Source: Siphonodentalium dalli
Taxonomy: Eukaryota; Mollusca; Scaphopoda; Gadilida; Siphonodentaliidae
Direction: 5' to 3'
Length of the DNA stretch: 64,000 bases
Assembly: GCA_032622095.1 (NCBI GenBank)
Contig: CP136069.1
Coordinates: 100,034,278-100,098,277, forward strand
The translations under genes were made by a program, and so were the position numbers. Each line of letters opens with the position of its first letter. The first letter of the stretch is position 1. Of this stretch, positions 22,960-35,357 are shown piece by piece. The notes under the pieces are model-generated. The model saw only the letters and a list, made by a program, of their open reading frames with translations, did not search any database and was not told the DNA's origin.

Positions 22960-23255
22960 CTTTTAACCTTTTCCATTATTAAATAACTATTATTTTGATA
23001 TCCCACATGTCAATTTTCAACAATATAAATAGAACTGCTCACACTGTGATACTACTAGTGGTGACAGGCTCTATAGTTAAGATGTTATACTAACCCTTCT
23101 CTTTTGACTCGTACATTCCAATAATTTGTGTTATTATGTACATTTGTCTATACTATTTTAGTACAATTTGACATAAAAACTCCAGATTATGCTCTGATCT
23201 AGGCAATTGACTGTCGCTAAGGGATATATTAAACATCTGCCAATCTCTCATTTTC
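22960..23255 (+). mobile_element. Degenerate TTTACCCATACC-family 3' half next to exon 5
   Basis: Shares AACCCTTCTCTTTTGAC, CCAATAATTTGTGTTAT and GTACATTTGTCTA with copies at about 31440, 39390, 40820 and 44530. It ends GCTAAGGGATATATTAAACA and CTGCCAATCTCTCATT, a decayed form of the family's terminal hairpin, only about 8 nt before the exon 5 acceptor boundary. Confidence 0.55.
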
Positions 23256-23262
23256 ATTGTAG

Positions 23263-23365
23263 CATCAATGCCACCAACTATGGATGATAACAGAAGACCC
23301 TTCTTTGAACAAAGAGGTTATCATGATTATGAGAAGAGGGACCATGATTATGATCATGATAAAAG
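23263..23365 (+). CDS. PRRC2: PRRC2-like, in-window exon 5 (His/Asp-rich)
   Basis: Acceptor TTTCATTGTAG, donor AAAAG|GTAACA, phase 1 in and 2 out. It encodes SMPPTMDDNRRPFFEQ and then a Tyr/His/Asp/Arg-rich tail (YHDYEKRDHDYDHDK). The region is low complexity, likely disordered and highly charged. It has no residue-level match to vertebrate PRRC2 that I can point to, but it sits in the linker between conserved blocks and the frame is preserved. Confidence 0.8.
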
Positions 23366-23507
23366 GTAACATTTACTACTATTATGCTGTTCATAGTGGA
23401 GTCATCAGCCATTTGTGGTCTAGCATTGTTTGGGGCAAAATAAGTTAAATATTGCTTGTACTGTACTGTACTGGTAGCCCCAAAAAGAGAGAACCCCTTT
23501 AAATTTT

Positions 23508-23800
23508 TAGCTCAACTTAAGTTTGAGCTATTGCCATGGGTTGTCGTTCGTGCGTGTGTGCGTGCTTTCATCCATCAACAATTTCCATTAACACGCCCTA
23601 CAGGTAATTTCCGTTTGCACACCCTGCAGGTCACATCTCTCATCCATTCATCCCCAAACTTCATAAGGATGTTCAGGGTAACCTCTACAGCCCTCATAAT
23701 TGGCTACGGCAATCAGCAATGTCGAAGCAATAAATATGCTGAAGGAAACTGGGCCATGGCAAAGGGTTGCCTATAATAGTCGAAGCCAAACAATCTGAAT
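23508..23800 (+). mobile_element. AGCTCAACTT-family 5' fragment
   Basis: TAGCTCAACTTAAGTTTGAG is almost a pure palindrome, followed by CTATTGCCATGG and GTGCGTGTGTGCGTGC, then about one diverged core unit. The 3' end is missing. Confidence 0.65.
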
Positions 23801-24599
23801 TAAGAGGGCTGCCTCTAGATGGGAGCCATAGGTTGTATGGATAAACATGGAGTGGTTATGGGTAATGTGTTTAGGTCCACATGGACTGGTTAGTTGGATG
23901 GTCATTGGCAGGCTTGTGGGTATATAGGGAGGACCCGTATGGTCGTCCATGTGTGGGATGTATATGTATATCTGTTGTGGCTGTATAGTTAATGGTGTGT
24001 GTGTGTATACAGGGAATAGTTGTATTTTCATGGATGGGGTGTATATATATATGTATATATAGAGGCATATTAATTAGTTGATTTTAGTCCAACGTGCTTG
24101 GGCAATATCTATTTTGATTGGCTGAATTGTGTGAAGGAAAATAAAGTTCAGCCAAAGGCCATACAAACAACTCTATGCGGTTAACACACAAGTACAATGA
24201 CTTGACAGTTCGACTGTTTTGATAGCTATGGTTCGCACAAGGCCTAATTAAACAATAGTCAACCCATTCCAAATGTGTGAAGGGTGACATTTATTATTCA
24301 TTCAATAAAGAATCGAGAAAAACATTACACTCAACTCCTCTGCCAGTCAATGCTACCCACAAACGAAACTAGGATTGGCCTGGGAAATTACAGAGCTAAA
24401 AATAGCACAACATAACACGTGGAAATTCCACTTTAACAAACTATTATATAATATGTTTTGTATTAGTTAACTTAACTTTATCGCATCTGATCGCTGATAT
24501 ATATTGAATAAAATGTGTACATTTGAAATAAGTCACCGACGAATTAATCATGATAATGCTGCGCTTCCGATATCTATCTAACAATGATTTCATACTTAT

Positions 24600-25100
24600 A
24601 TTGCGAAAATGACAAGCATTGTTTACGACAAAACCACCACCGGGTTTACGGTACTTTCAGAATCCGACGATGCCGTAAACCCCCTGATTTGCGTCCACAT
24701 TAAAATATGTGTCTGGTATCGAAAGACAAATTGAAACTGTAGAAATTAACTCTACGTGGAATACGGAAAGTATACTATAAATCGGGGTTGTGGAATAATT
24801 TATTGTCGTCCTCGGCTATATTGTTTTATTCATAATGGTGACGGTTGACCCAAAATGAAGACAAGTTACAAAATCACACGCAAAAACGTTTTTCAAAATC
24901 AAAATTTGCATTGTTTACGGCACTCTTAATGCGACGATGTGGCAATTGTTGCACGAGATATTGGGGGGCTTCAACCTGTACTGTAACATTTACTGTAAAC
25001 CCACGGATTTACGGCCACATCAAAACGTAGGAAATGATTGTCTGGGCCTATCCTATTATATAATCGGGTCTGGGAATAATTTATTTGGGACTTTAAAATC
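24600..25100 (+). repeat. Imperfect direct duplication of about 285 bp
   Basis: Both halves carry GCATTGTTTACG, GCGACGATG or CCGACGATG, TGTAAACCC or CGTAAACCC, and a final TCGGG...TGGGAATAATTTATT or TGTGGAATAATTTATT. The copies are diverged and I do not recognise the family. Confidence 0.45.
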
Positions 25101-26224
25101 TTCTATTAATAATAGTTCTTTTTAAACGAAGTTTGAATTGTCCGATATTAACCAAATCGGAGATTTCAGAAGATCGGAGAAATTTCACTAATACACAGAA
25201 CTCCGATCAAATCGGAAATGTTTTCATATCGGAGAAAACTCTGATTAAATCATTGGAATTCTTATGAGAAAAACCCTGATCTGAGAAATTTCAGCACGGA
25301 CACCGACATCTTCCCATTCGTGACACATCGGTATAAAACTGCGACCATGGAGTATTTATTGAACACAAACTGTCCTGCCAATCATCGACACAACAGCAAT
25401 ATTGACGGAAATAATGCTGCGATCTTGACGAAAACAAACACTGCGAAAATATGTCGAAACAAAACAGCGAACATTTGAGCAAAACTGTGAAACAAAACTG
25501 CGATAATTGCGAAAACATCGAACCAAGACTGTGAAAATGAAAAATTTACGAAAACGTACAACAATACGGCGTGTGATAATGACGAAAAAACTCTTGATAA
25601 TGTCAAAAAAACAACGTCAATGATTCCACATTTTTCGCAGTTTTTTCGCATATGCGAAAGAGGTTTTGAGATGCTTCCTTACATTGTGCAGTTCTGCTCA
25701 TTTCTTGATCAAATATTACTAGAATCCCAAATGTGATTTGGTGAAATTTTATACCGTTTTCTGTAAAATCAAATCTTTGAGGGATCTGAAGGGGATGAGA
25801 CTCCATGAATGACATTTCATTTCTCCAATGATCAGTTAACATGAACAATACAAAATAAAGTCACAATTGCCTAATAGTTCCAAACAGCAGAAACTGATCC
25901 AGAAGATATTGTGAACAAACTTCAAATTTTTCAACTTCCGGCTGCCTTTTTGGCGACCATCTTGGACAGGAAGTTCCAATTTTGCCATAAAAAGGTGGCA
26001 TTATATCTTGGCTTCATAAAAATATATGCATTTACATACATTTGATAAGATTTTCTCACTATAATTTGCATCAAACTGACTATGTTACACGGCCATTTTT
26101 TTGCCGTTTATCATTGATTAAAAGTTGAGGGACATAATAAGAAAGAAATTTAGTGGGATAAAGAAGTTAAATTCCGAAGGGGAGGGGATTGATTGTACAG
26201 GGGTACCCATATCAGCTCCCGGAC

Positions 26225-26637
26225 TTCAGAAGTGTACAGACAACTTCCATCATCCAATCATTACCAAACTTCATAGGGATTTTCGTGTATGAGCCATAAA
26301 ATAGTTGAAAAAACAGGACCACCAGTGGCCATCTTGGATTTAACTTTTTGCATGACCAAATCCTTCAGGACACACTACATACGACATCTGTCATGCGATC
26401 ATCACCAGACTTCATATGGAACTTCGGGGTGACCACCAGATTGAAGCTATTAAATTTTTCCGAATTTTGTTGAAAAACATGGCCACCTGAGGCCATCTTG
26501 GATTTTAATTTATTTATATCTCTTCATGTTCACATCTAGTATTACTTTGACATTTAACTTTCCACATTACTAATCGCTCCATTGACTACATTGTAACACG
26601 TGAAATTCTCCCCTCTCCAAGTTGAGCTACATTTCAT
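26225..26637 (+). mobile_element. AGCTCAACTT-family 3' part
   Basis: Two diverged units with CCATCTTGGATT blocks and CATGACCAAATCCTT, then AGTATTACTTTGACATTTAA and the 3' motif CTCCAAGTTGAGCTACATTT. The terminal palindrome is decayed. Adjoining sequence to about 26960 repeats 5600-5760. Confidence 0.65.
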
Positions 26638-27363
26638 TTATCTTTATGGGGAATATCAGGTTGGCCACAAATTTTAACTTTTAGGGGGATGTAAGTTTGG
26701 AAATTTCGAACAGTTGGAGAGCTTAAAGTACCAGTTGTAAAATTCTAACCTAAGAGGTATGTGCAAAAGGAATTTTGTGAACTTAGGACTGTGGTCTGGT
26801 TGTCTTTTTAAAAATGGTAGGTGGGAGTTGGAGATTTGCCAGTGGTGTGCAATTAAAAATATCAAGGTGAAGACCATGATCAATGGAGAACCTCCAGCTA
26901 TGTTCCTGTTTAGAATAACATAAAAACTCTCAAAACCAGACCCTCTATAAACTGAATCCCTCTCCATACCAAATAAACTGTGCAGTCTCTGAATTTACCC
27001 AAGTGCATTCTTACTAAAAATTAGCTCTGGAAACCGGAATCTCTCTGTTCTGAACTTCGGATGGCTTTACTAGTCCATAAGGGAATACATTAATATTTAC
27101 CACCGATTGCGGAAAGCGATACCAACCGTGCGGTAGATTTGACTTGGTGCTGAGCTCTGGTGGGCTTTGGTGTTGACTCCCTAGGGATCCTTTATAAGTT
27201 TAAATTTCTGGTCTAAATTAAACTCTTAGCAGTCGTTTTCATGACCAACTCCGCGTAATTATTCATTTAAAAACTAAGTGCCAGTGCTCTATTCTCAGTG
27301 AAGTCACCATTGTTCACTCAATGTGTGAAATAAGCATACGATTATCTGATCAGACACTGTTAT

Positions 27364-27874
27364 TAGCTCAACTTTACTTTGTAAAGTTTGAGCTATTGCC
27401 ATGGCTTTGTCGTCCGTCCTCCATGTGTGTGCGTGGTCCATCAACAATTTCCTTTAGCACAGGCTACAGGTCGTACCTTTGGTTGGATCATTATGAAATT
27501 TGTCATGGCTGTTGACATTGACATGTAGATGTAGAATGAGTCATTTTGGGGTCATTCGGCAGAAAAACATGGCTACCACCAGCCATCTTGGATTTTACTC
27601 TTTACATGACTAAATCCTTTGACACAGGCTACAGGTCGTAGCTTTGGTCGGATCATCATGAAATTTGTCATGGATGTTAACAATGACATGTAGATGGGAA
27701 CGAGTAATTTTGGGGTCATTCGGCAGAAAAATATGGCTACCAGTGGCCATCTTGGATTTTACTCTTTGCATAACTAGGCCTTTCAACTTTCCACATTCCT
27801 AATCACTTTATTGACTGTAACACATGAAATTATTCCCTTGCCAATTTGAGCTACAGTGTCATTGACACTTTCAT
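27364..27874 (+). mobile_element. Complete short AGCTCAACTT-family element (about 510 bp)
   Basis: The best small example of the family: a 5' perfect hairpin (TAGCTCAACTTTAC...GTAAAGTTTGAGCTA), CCATGTGTGTGCGTGG, two to three core units, then ACCTTTCAACTTTCC-like pre-terminal sequence, TTTGAGCTACA, the palindrome GTGTCATTGACAC and TTTCAT. Confidence 0.8.
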
Positions 27875-28447
27875 AATCCAGTTTAAAGCATCTGCCAAAA
27901 AAAGAAGACCGCGCTAATTAAATCTGTACGCATATAAAAAGATCACGAAATTACTATACCTTTGTTACATAAATTTTGTCGGCGACATTTTCAAAAACCT
28001 CGATTCACCATAAAAGTTATCGTTTTCATGTTCCCAGTCTTATCTATACATGTGTTATGTCTTAATATACCATGTTTTAAATTCTTTTAGAATGCTATGT
28101 TTTATCTATTGTTATTTATATTTGATTTGGTACTTTATTGAATAAAGTGAAATTAATCAATAATGAGTTGGTTGTGCTTCGATGCCAATTGATTACATTC
28201 CGATTGTAGTGTGATTTTTCTATAAACCGAACATCTCCGTAAACCAAACAGAAGGGCCGGTTTCAAGGGTGTTTGGTTTGGAGTATTGACTGTTGTAGTC
28301 TTCGGAGTCTATCAGTCTTCTCAATCTTTGCAGTCAGGTGAGCGAATCCAGTCATTAACTGTCTGATTTGGAACCTTATTATATAGTGCCCACAATATAG
28401 TTTTGATCATGTCAAATTAAAATGTGATATTATATAAATTCCAATAG

Positions 28448-28657
28448 GGATCATAAAGACAAAAAAGATGTTCACAAGTACGAGTCCCAGTCCCAGGACC
28501 ACAACGACGTACCAGATTCACCAGTAGAGAAGGTGAGATCACCTAGGGAACGAGATTATGACAGCAGGCCTGCCGTTGTGCAACGGGATCCATTCGATGA
28601 CTTTGATGAGAAAGGAGACAATGAATCAAAGAAGCATGACCGGAAACATAGTGACAG
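28448..28657 (+). CDS. PRRC2: PRRC2-like, in-window exon 6 (charged linker)
   Basis: Acceptor AATTCCAATAG, donor GACAG|GTAATA, phase 2 to 2, 210 nt (70 codons, symmetric). It encodes a Lys/Asp/His-rich stretch with two possible SP phosphosites (DSPVEKVRSPRERDYD) followed by the acidic-hydrophobic patch RDPFDDFDEKGD. The linker is predicted disordered. No specific family motif is recognised, but the splice sites and frame are clean. Confidence 0.82.
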
Positions 28658-29226
28658 GTAATATTTTTATTTCAAAATATCGCATATAAACTTTGATTGG
28701 ACCAACTATTTTTATATGCCTGTTTTGAAGAAAAAAACTGGGACATATTATGTTGTTGGTTTGTCCGTCCATACTTCTGTCTGTTTGCTTTTTAGCTCAA
28801 CCGCCGAAGGCGTGTTGTGAGCTTTTGCCATGTTTGGGAATATGCTGTGTGTAGAGAGATTCTCTCGGGAGTTTGCAAAGTGAAATTAAGCCGTTCCACT
28901 GAATTTCGGACCAGGGTTTTATGTTTACCCATACCATAGTATGGTAAAATAGTGTCAATGTCCAGATTGACCACTTGTCGTTCGTCCGTCTGTTCGTAGA
29001 CAATTTATACATTGTGCAATAACTCAAACATTTTCTATCTGATTGGAACCAACTTTTGTATATGAATTTCTCAGCCCAAAAGAGAGATCGAGTTCGAAAT
29101 TGGGTTTGATCCGATTATTTTTAACTGAGTTAATATGGTCCTTTTTTTTTTAAATATTCACTGAAAAAAAAAAAAAAAAAATGTTTATTGAATTCCTTGT
29201 TCAATTTAACAAAAAAAAAATAAAGT

Positions 29227-29310
29227 AATCAATTGGTTCCGAGAATTACGTTAAGAAACGTCTCTTGCCTCGAGTGAATTATTGAACGTAATTCTCGGAA
29301 CTAGTTGATT
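29227..29310. repeat. Hairpin with 26-nt arms
   Basis: Arms at 29227-29252 and 29285-29310 are reverse complements with two mismatches; the loop is 32 nt. The arm core is TTCCGAGAATTACGTT. It is not part of the neighbouring repeat families as far as I can see. Confidence 0.75.
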
Positions 29311-30268
29311 TAAACTCTATTACACTTCTGCATCAATTTGGTTCACCAAATATGATTAAAAGACACAGAATTAATGCATGGATATCCCTTTGTGGAGAAA
29401 GATCAACCATCGAAAGGTCAGTCCAGATCAGTAACCGACGTAATGTCATGACGTCACATGAAATGACATAATTCACTAGTGACATTACCATTTTTAATTA
29501 ACAGCGTTTTCATTGGAATTTTTTTTTACTTATTTAAGGCGTTAGCAATTTTATTAGTTGTTTTACGAACCCGCCGACAACTTTTTTCCCGAAATGCGAA
29601 TATATTTTTTTTTATTTTCAATGGAAACACGTTTGTACTTTACCCGTTTTATGTCGAAGTTTCATTCCGGTTCGGATTCCGGACTAATTGATGTTCACAC
29701 CCTCGGTAGCTGTCGTAAAAGTATAAACAATAGATTTAATAATGCGACTTAAATAACTACTAAGTCACATGCGAACGGATGTGTCCATTTCAATTGCGGG
29801 AAAAACTGTATAAACGAGTCCATTTTGTACTTTCGGTTTCGTGCATATCCGGCCGTATCTAGTGGAATTCTACGTATTTTTACGTATTTTAAACGAAGTG
29901 TCTTTCTAAATGTTGCTGGTCTGAGAAGTGTGCAGCTGTAGGCCTATTGTTGGCCCTCATTGATGAACAGTAACTGTTCTTAGTAACGGATTAGAGGTAC
30001 GCATTGTGAACGTTTCGTTTCGGGTAAAATTGCAAGACGGTCATTTTGTACTTTCGTTTTCACCCATTCATGTCCGGTTGTAACCTTTGTAAATCGGGTT
30101 CGTTTTTACTTATTTTAAACGACGTTTCTGCTTCTATTACAACAACCAACAGGACATTCATTACCATTTTATTTAGGTCTATATATTTATAAAATAAACA
30201 CAGAAAATTAACTATTGAAAAAAAAAGAAAAGAAGTAATTTTACGTGTACAGGTGTCATTTTATTTTT

Positions 30269-31602
30269 ATGTTTACCCATACCATAGTATGGTAAACATA
30301 GTGTCGTTGCCCGGATTGACCACTCGTCGTTGGTCCGTCTGTCTGTCCGTAGACACTTTACGAGTAATGCGATAACTCTAACATTTTCTATCCGATCGGA
30401 ACCAAATTTTGTATATGGGTTTCTCAGCCCAAAATACGGATCGAGTTCGAATTTGGGTTTGATCCGAGTTTTTGTTACAGAGTTATGGCCCTTTTTCGAC
30501 TTAGAATTGACGCATTCTGCCATAACTCGGAACATTTTTCATCTGATTTGGAACCAAATTTGGTCTGTTAGTTTCACAGCCCAAAATACAGATCGAGTTC
30601 GAATATGGGTTTGATCCGATTTATTTTAAAGGAGTTATGACCCTTTTTCGAAGAAAAAAATTGGAAGAAAAAAATCGATTTAAAAAAAAAATTACTTTTA
30701 ACTTTTATAATAATAATAAAAAAAATGTCATTTGTTTTCATTTAGATATTGATGATTATGATAAAAGTTGATAAAAAGATTTCCAATGTGGACCTTTAAT
30801 TTTTTTAAATAATTAAAAAGTTTTTAAGTTAAACAAATTTGAAAAACTAACACCATTATAACTCTGCCAAGGGTACCCCGAATCACCACACCAAATTTGA
30901 TTAAATCGGTCCAAAATCTTGTGTTATGTACTGGTAAATCTGTTTGGAGCAACATTAAATCCAATTCACCAATTGCCTTTGGACAACTTAGCTATTGATA
31001 AGGCTATATTATTTTCTGATGTCTCTTATGCCAATGTGCAAATAATCTGATAAAGAAGGCTATGGTATCTAATTTAAAATAAAGATTCAACAATAAACAT
31101 CACATGATATTAACAGTAGACATCTCTGCTGCAGAGTTATATCTTCAGATGGTCTGATATCATTATAATTGTTATTGGTTTAATAGAGGTCAGTGTTCAA
31201 CATAAACAATTCCTGTGATATTTTGACAGCTCTGCTATATAATTGATATTAATGGGTCAGTGGTGAGGTTGCTTATCTGTATACTAGGACACATTATTAT
31301 TGTAAACTTAAATTGGACTCTCTTAACCCAAGTATTCCATGTCCAGGTCACACCTACACATTTAATCCATGGGCTTGCTGGCTGTGGTGGTTTACCATTA
31401 CAGATCCTGTACCAGTGCATTCTCTTATATAAATGCCAGTGACCCATAAATTCCAATAATTTGTGTTATGTTCATTTGTCTATAATAGTACATAACAGTA
31501 TACTCTATAATTCAACACCAAAACTCTCATTTATCCGATCATATTAAATTTTTATCGCCAAGGTATGGGTTAACATCTGCCGATTGTGATCGGCCTCTCG
31601 TT
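30269..31602 (+). mobile_element. TTTACCCATACC-family Helentron-like element, complete
   Basis: The 5' hairpin TTTACCCATACC/GGTATGGTAAAC leads into GTCTGTCTGTCCGTAG and two core copies (TCTGATTTGGAACCAAATTT type). The 3' end is GGTATGGGTTAACAT, the reverse complement of the 5' motif, then a GCCGAT...ATCGGC hairpin and CTCTCGTT. From 31149 it is nearly identical to 39079-39536. Its 3' boundary is exactly the start of the next element. Confidence 0.75.
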
Positions 31603-33424
31603 ATGTTTACCCATACCATAGTATGGTAAACATAGTGTCGTTGTCCAGATTGACCACTCGTCGTCCGTCTGTCTGTCCATCTGTCTGTCTGTAGACACTA
31701 CAGATCGAGTTCCAATTTGGGTTTGATCCGATTAATTTTAAAGGAGTTATGACCCTTTTTCGAGAAAAATAATCCAAAATAAAATTTAATTTTTTTTTTT
31801 AGATGGAGCTGCTTGCTAAATTTAGCATATACAAATATTAAATTTTGTTTGAACTTTAATAACAATAGAACAAAATTTAAATAACAAACAAAAAAATTGA
31901 CAGTTTCATTTATTTTAGTTTTATACGATTAATTAGGTGTGATATCCTGTTTTGAAAATATGAAGATTTTATTGCAATAGTTTCATGTAATATAATGATA
32001 TCAATAAATTACCATGTGATCATCCAACATCCTGAGTATATGAGAGGATATTTTATAGATGTTGTCATTCCAAGTGAAATCTGTTATGAAATGAGTGATG
32101 ACATTATGATGCAGAGCTCTGGTGGGTCAAGATAAACAACACTGGTGGCTGGCTGTTTGTTTATTCTAACTGTCAAATTGATTAATGGCAGCATAAGACT
32201 GGTGTTTTTCCTATTCTTGAAATTTCATTACAGGGTGAGATAAGGGCCTATATAAGTGTCTTCTAAATTCCATTAATTTGCTTCAAAAATAATTAACCCT
32301 TTCCAAGGTTTCCATAGACACATGCTATAATGTACATGGACTCTTCCTCATATCTCTTAATATCTATTGGGTATCTTTGCACACTATTCACTTCTATCAA
32401 TTTTGGTATTGACTGATTAATTGATTTTTGAAAAATATATTAACCCTTCAGACACGTGCTTTCAATTTGGAATTAAAATAACAGCTGATAGCCAATATGA
32501 TTTATCTATGCAATGGGAAACAGGCAGATAAATATACATGACTATTGTAAGTGATGACGTGTTTTGAAAATCAATATGGTAGATGTTAGTATTTCCAGGA
32601 ACCTTATTTTCCCATTTGTTCATATTTTCATGGTTGATTGAATTTTAGGGGCCACAGAGCACTTAGAAGATTAACATTGAAGGTTGTGGCTTTTAGTGTC
32701 CAAGCTACTTATAAAACATTTTAATGTGTGAAACCATTTAATTGAGGGCTAACTTACTTACTTTTATATGAACAATTTAGTCGTCATAGGGGCCAGCATC
32801 CTCATCATATTATGTCTGTATAACATTATATAGATAATACTTTTGAATTGTATAAACTACATATATTATTGAAAACCATACACCCCTGTTATGAAACACT
32901 TAATCTTATTTAATACACAGGTCAGATCTGATCTTATATCTGTCCATGTTTGATAAACAAATGAATGGGGAGGGGGGGGGGGGTAATTAAAGTACCATTC
33001 AAATATGAGATGGAATCCCCTACATCTATGTCGTTCTAAGCAGTCTGGCTTGTCAACAAATTATAATTTCTCTTCAGAAGTGAATAAATTTTGAATATCT
33101 GTCATGTCAAAAGTGGCAAAGATAGGGATTTATCACTTTTGCTTCCAATGAGTTAACTTAAACTCCTAAACATGTCCTCCGAAAATCACTATAAGAGGTC
33201 CTTGGGTGAATAGGGACAGAGTTATGAGATTTAAAACTACTCCTCTTCACCCCAAATACCTTAACCCTTTCTTATGACAAATTATTTGAGCTTTTGATTT
33301 CAAGTTGGGTACTGATATATGGATTAATTCCTGTGATCATATCTTTGACAAATGATCAGTTATGGCTAATCGCTATCGCCAAGGTATGGGTTAAACATCT
33401 GCCGATCGTGATCGGCCTCTCGTT
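31603..33424 (+). mobile_element. Second TTTACCCATACC-family element, head to tail
   Basis: Starts at the base after the previous element with the same 5' hairpin and GTCTGTCTGTCC block. It ends GGTATGGGTTAAACA, the GCCGATCGTGATCGGC hairpin and CTCTCGTT. The interior is AT-rich with no frame of note and a short G run (about 32971). Confidence 0.7.
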
Positions 33425-34269
33425 TATTGTTCCTGTTGATTAACGAGCTATAGTGGTTTATTTTATAAATACCCATATTTTCGACTTGCAGATAGACCAT
33501 CTTTATAAATATTTTTGTTTTAAAACTATTATTTTTATGTTGCTTGACATTGGAAGGTATCCAGTCAGTTGTTTTATATTGTTTATTTAATATATTAAAT
33601 ATTAATATATTTGAAAGTTTAATAAGTTGAATAAAGTGTTCAGGGTAAATAACATGTCCATTTTAAGTTACAAAATTCCAGTGGTGATGTGTGAAAATTC
33701 ATACCGGATAGAATAAGCCCGAAAGGATTTTTTTTTTTTTTTCCCCCTTCCTCCATCTACTTTTTTTTGGGTCCCATGTTCGGAAAACAACTAATTAAAT
33801 TGGTAAGGCCTAATTTTGAATAATATATATTTTTTTTTTAAAGGAATATTCTGAAAATGTGTTAATATTTTCTTTCAATATAATATAATTAAAATGTCCA
33901 ATTTGCCCAAATAATCGTGTTTGACTGCTAATTTTGTTTTTATAACAAAATAAAAAAAATCTGAAGAATGCCGAAGATCTTATGTTGTAGACGAAGTCAA
34001 CTTGATTGAAGTCACATGATCAGTGGCAGTGCGGTCACATGATTTATAGTCTGGTCGATAAAAGGTTTGACCTAGAAGAAATTTGAACTAAGTTGGTTTG
34101 TATACCATTTTGAAGAGGAATATATCCTCTATAACATATCCAAAATCGGCTAAAATCCACTTTGAGCATTTTTTGTAATTCAAGATGGCGTCCAAGATGG
34201 CTGCCATTTCCTTAAGTTAGTTTGATGCAATTATAGTGAGAAACTTTTGTCATATATATACACGCAAAT

Positions 34270-35301
34270 TTCCGAAATCTGCAGGCCTGGGAACGAGTGA
34301 ATGTTGGGTCATTTCGTCATAAAACATCAAAGATTTTACTCTTTGCATGACTAAATCCTTTGACTACAGGTCTTACCTTTGGTTGGATCATCATGACATT
34401 TGTAATGGATTTTAACATTTAAATGTAGATGGGAACGAGTCATTTTTGGGGTCAATCGCCAAAAAAATAATGTGGCCATCTTGTATTTCAAAATTCAATC
34501 CTTTAGCACGGGCTACAGGCCAGAATGTTTGTCAGATCATCAAATTTGTTGTGGATGTTGTTAATATTGACATGTTGATGGGAAACGAGTCATTTTGGAG
34601 TAATTCGGCCATAAAATATGGCTGCCGGCAGCCGTTCTGGATTTTATCCTTTGCATTGCTACATCCTTTGGCACAGGCTACAGGTCGTAGCCGGCAACCA
34701 TCTTTGCATGACTAAATCCTTGGGTATTACCTACAGACCACATCCCTGATCCGATCATACTAAACTTGATATGGATCATCGGGGTGACCTCTAGATGGGA
34801 GCCATCAAAGTTTTAAGAATTTCATTGAAAAACATGGCCGTGAGCTGCCATCTTGGATTTTACTATTTGTATGACTAAATCCTTGCAGACGACACCCTAC
34901 TTTTCCGATCGGCACTAAACTTCACATGAATCTTTGGGATGACCACAAGATGGGAGCAATCTTTTTCCGAATTTCATTAAAAAACATGACACCGGCAGCC
35001 ATTTAGAATTTTACTCATGACTAAATCCTTTAGCACACCCTACAGTCCACTTCCTTCATTCGATCATCACCAAACTTCATAATGATCTTCATATTGATCT
35101 ACTAGATGGGAACTATAAAAAGTTTTTGAATGTCATTGGAAAACATGGCTGTCAGTGGATTTTACTTTATATATATCTCTTCATGTTGATACATCTAGTA
35201 TTATATACTTAGACACGTTCCGCATTCCTAATTGCTCCATTGACTAAAATATCAAATTATCCCCTCTACAAGTTGAGCTACAGTGACATGGACACTTTCA
35301 T
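34270..35301 (+). mobile_element. AGCTCAACTT-family element, 3' part, ending 56 nt before exon 7
   Basis: About six diverged tandem units (CTTTGCATGACTAAATCCTT in most), then AAGTTGAGCTACA, GTGACATGGACAC and TTTCAT. The terminal palindrome carries a mutation (ACATGG for TCATTG). The 5' hairpin is absent. Confidence 0.7.
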
Positions 35302-35357
35302 TGTTGACATGCCATTTCAATCTGTTTTAAGTTCTCTTGGTTTATGTCATGTTTTAG

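Larger units (their letters stand above)
16369..23262 (+). other. Intron 4 (6.9 kb), repeat-filled
   Basis: Holds a TATACCC/G-run hairpin near 17047-17107, a complete TATACCCCC-family element, related imperfect direct repeats (about 18120-18370) with AACGCTCTT and AGTTCCCCTTTA in each copy, an AGCTCAACTT element split by a 2.7 kb insertion, and a degenerate TTTACCCATACC-family 3' half (about 22960-23255) running up to the exon 5 acceptor. No exon is needed to keep the frame. Confidence 0.65.
23366..28447 (+). other. Intron 5 (5.1 kb)
   Basis: Contains several AGCTCAACTT-family pieces (listed separately), a G+T-rich low-complexity stretch (about 23815-24070), an imperfect tandem duplication (24600-25100), and CGAAAA-rich sequence (25136-25650). 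No exon was recognised. 27873-28447 holds a repeat also seen near 6460 and 39640. Confidence 0.6.
28658..35357 (+). other. Intron 6 (6.7 kb), rich in hairpin-started elements
   Basis: Holds a TATGCC/GGACATATT 5' hairpin (about 28715-28790), an AGCTCAACC 5' end (28793) and a TTTACCCATACC 5' end (28920), each cut off by the next. It also has a 26-bp stem hairpin at 29227-29310, two full TTTACCCATACC-family elements, AT-rich unknown sequence (33425-34200), and an AGCTCAACTT-family element ending 56 nt before exon 7. Confidence 0.65.

Noticed and set aside
31260..31442. 60-codon frame conserved at 39194-39376 as a small gene
   Set aside because: Both frames lie in near-identical copies of one mobile element, so the identity is explained by recent duplication. 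Both lack the element-independent context expected of a gene.
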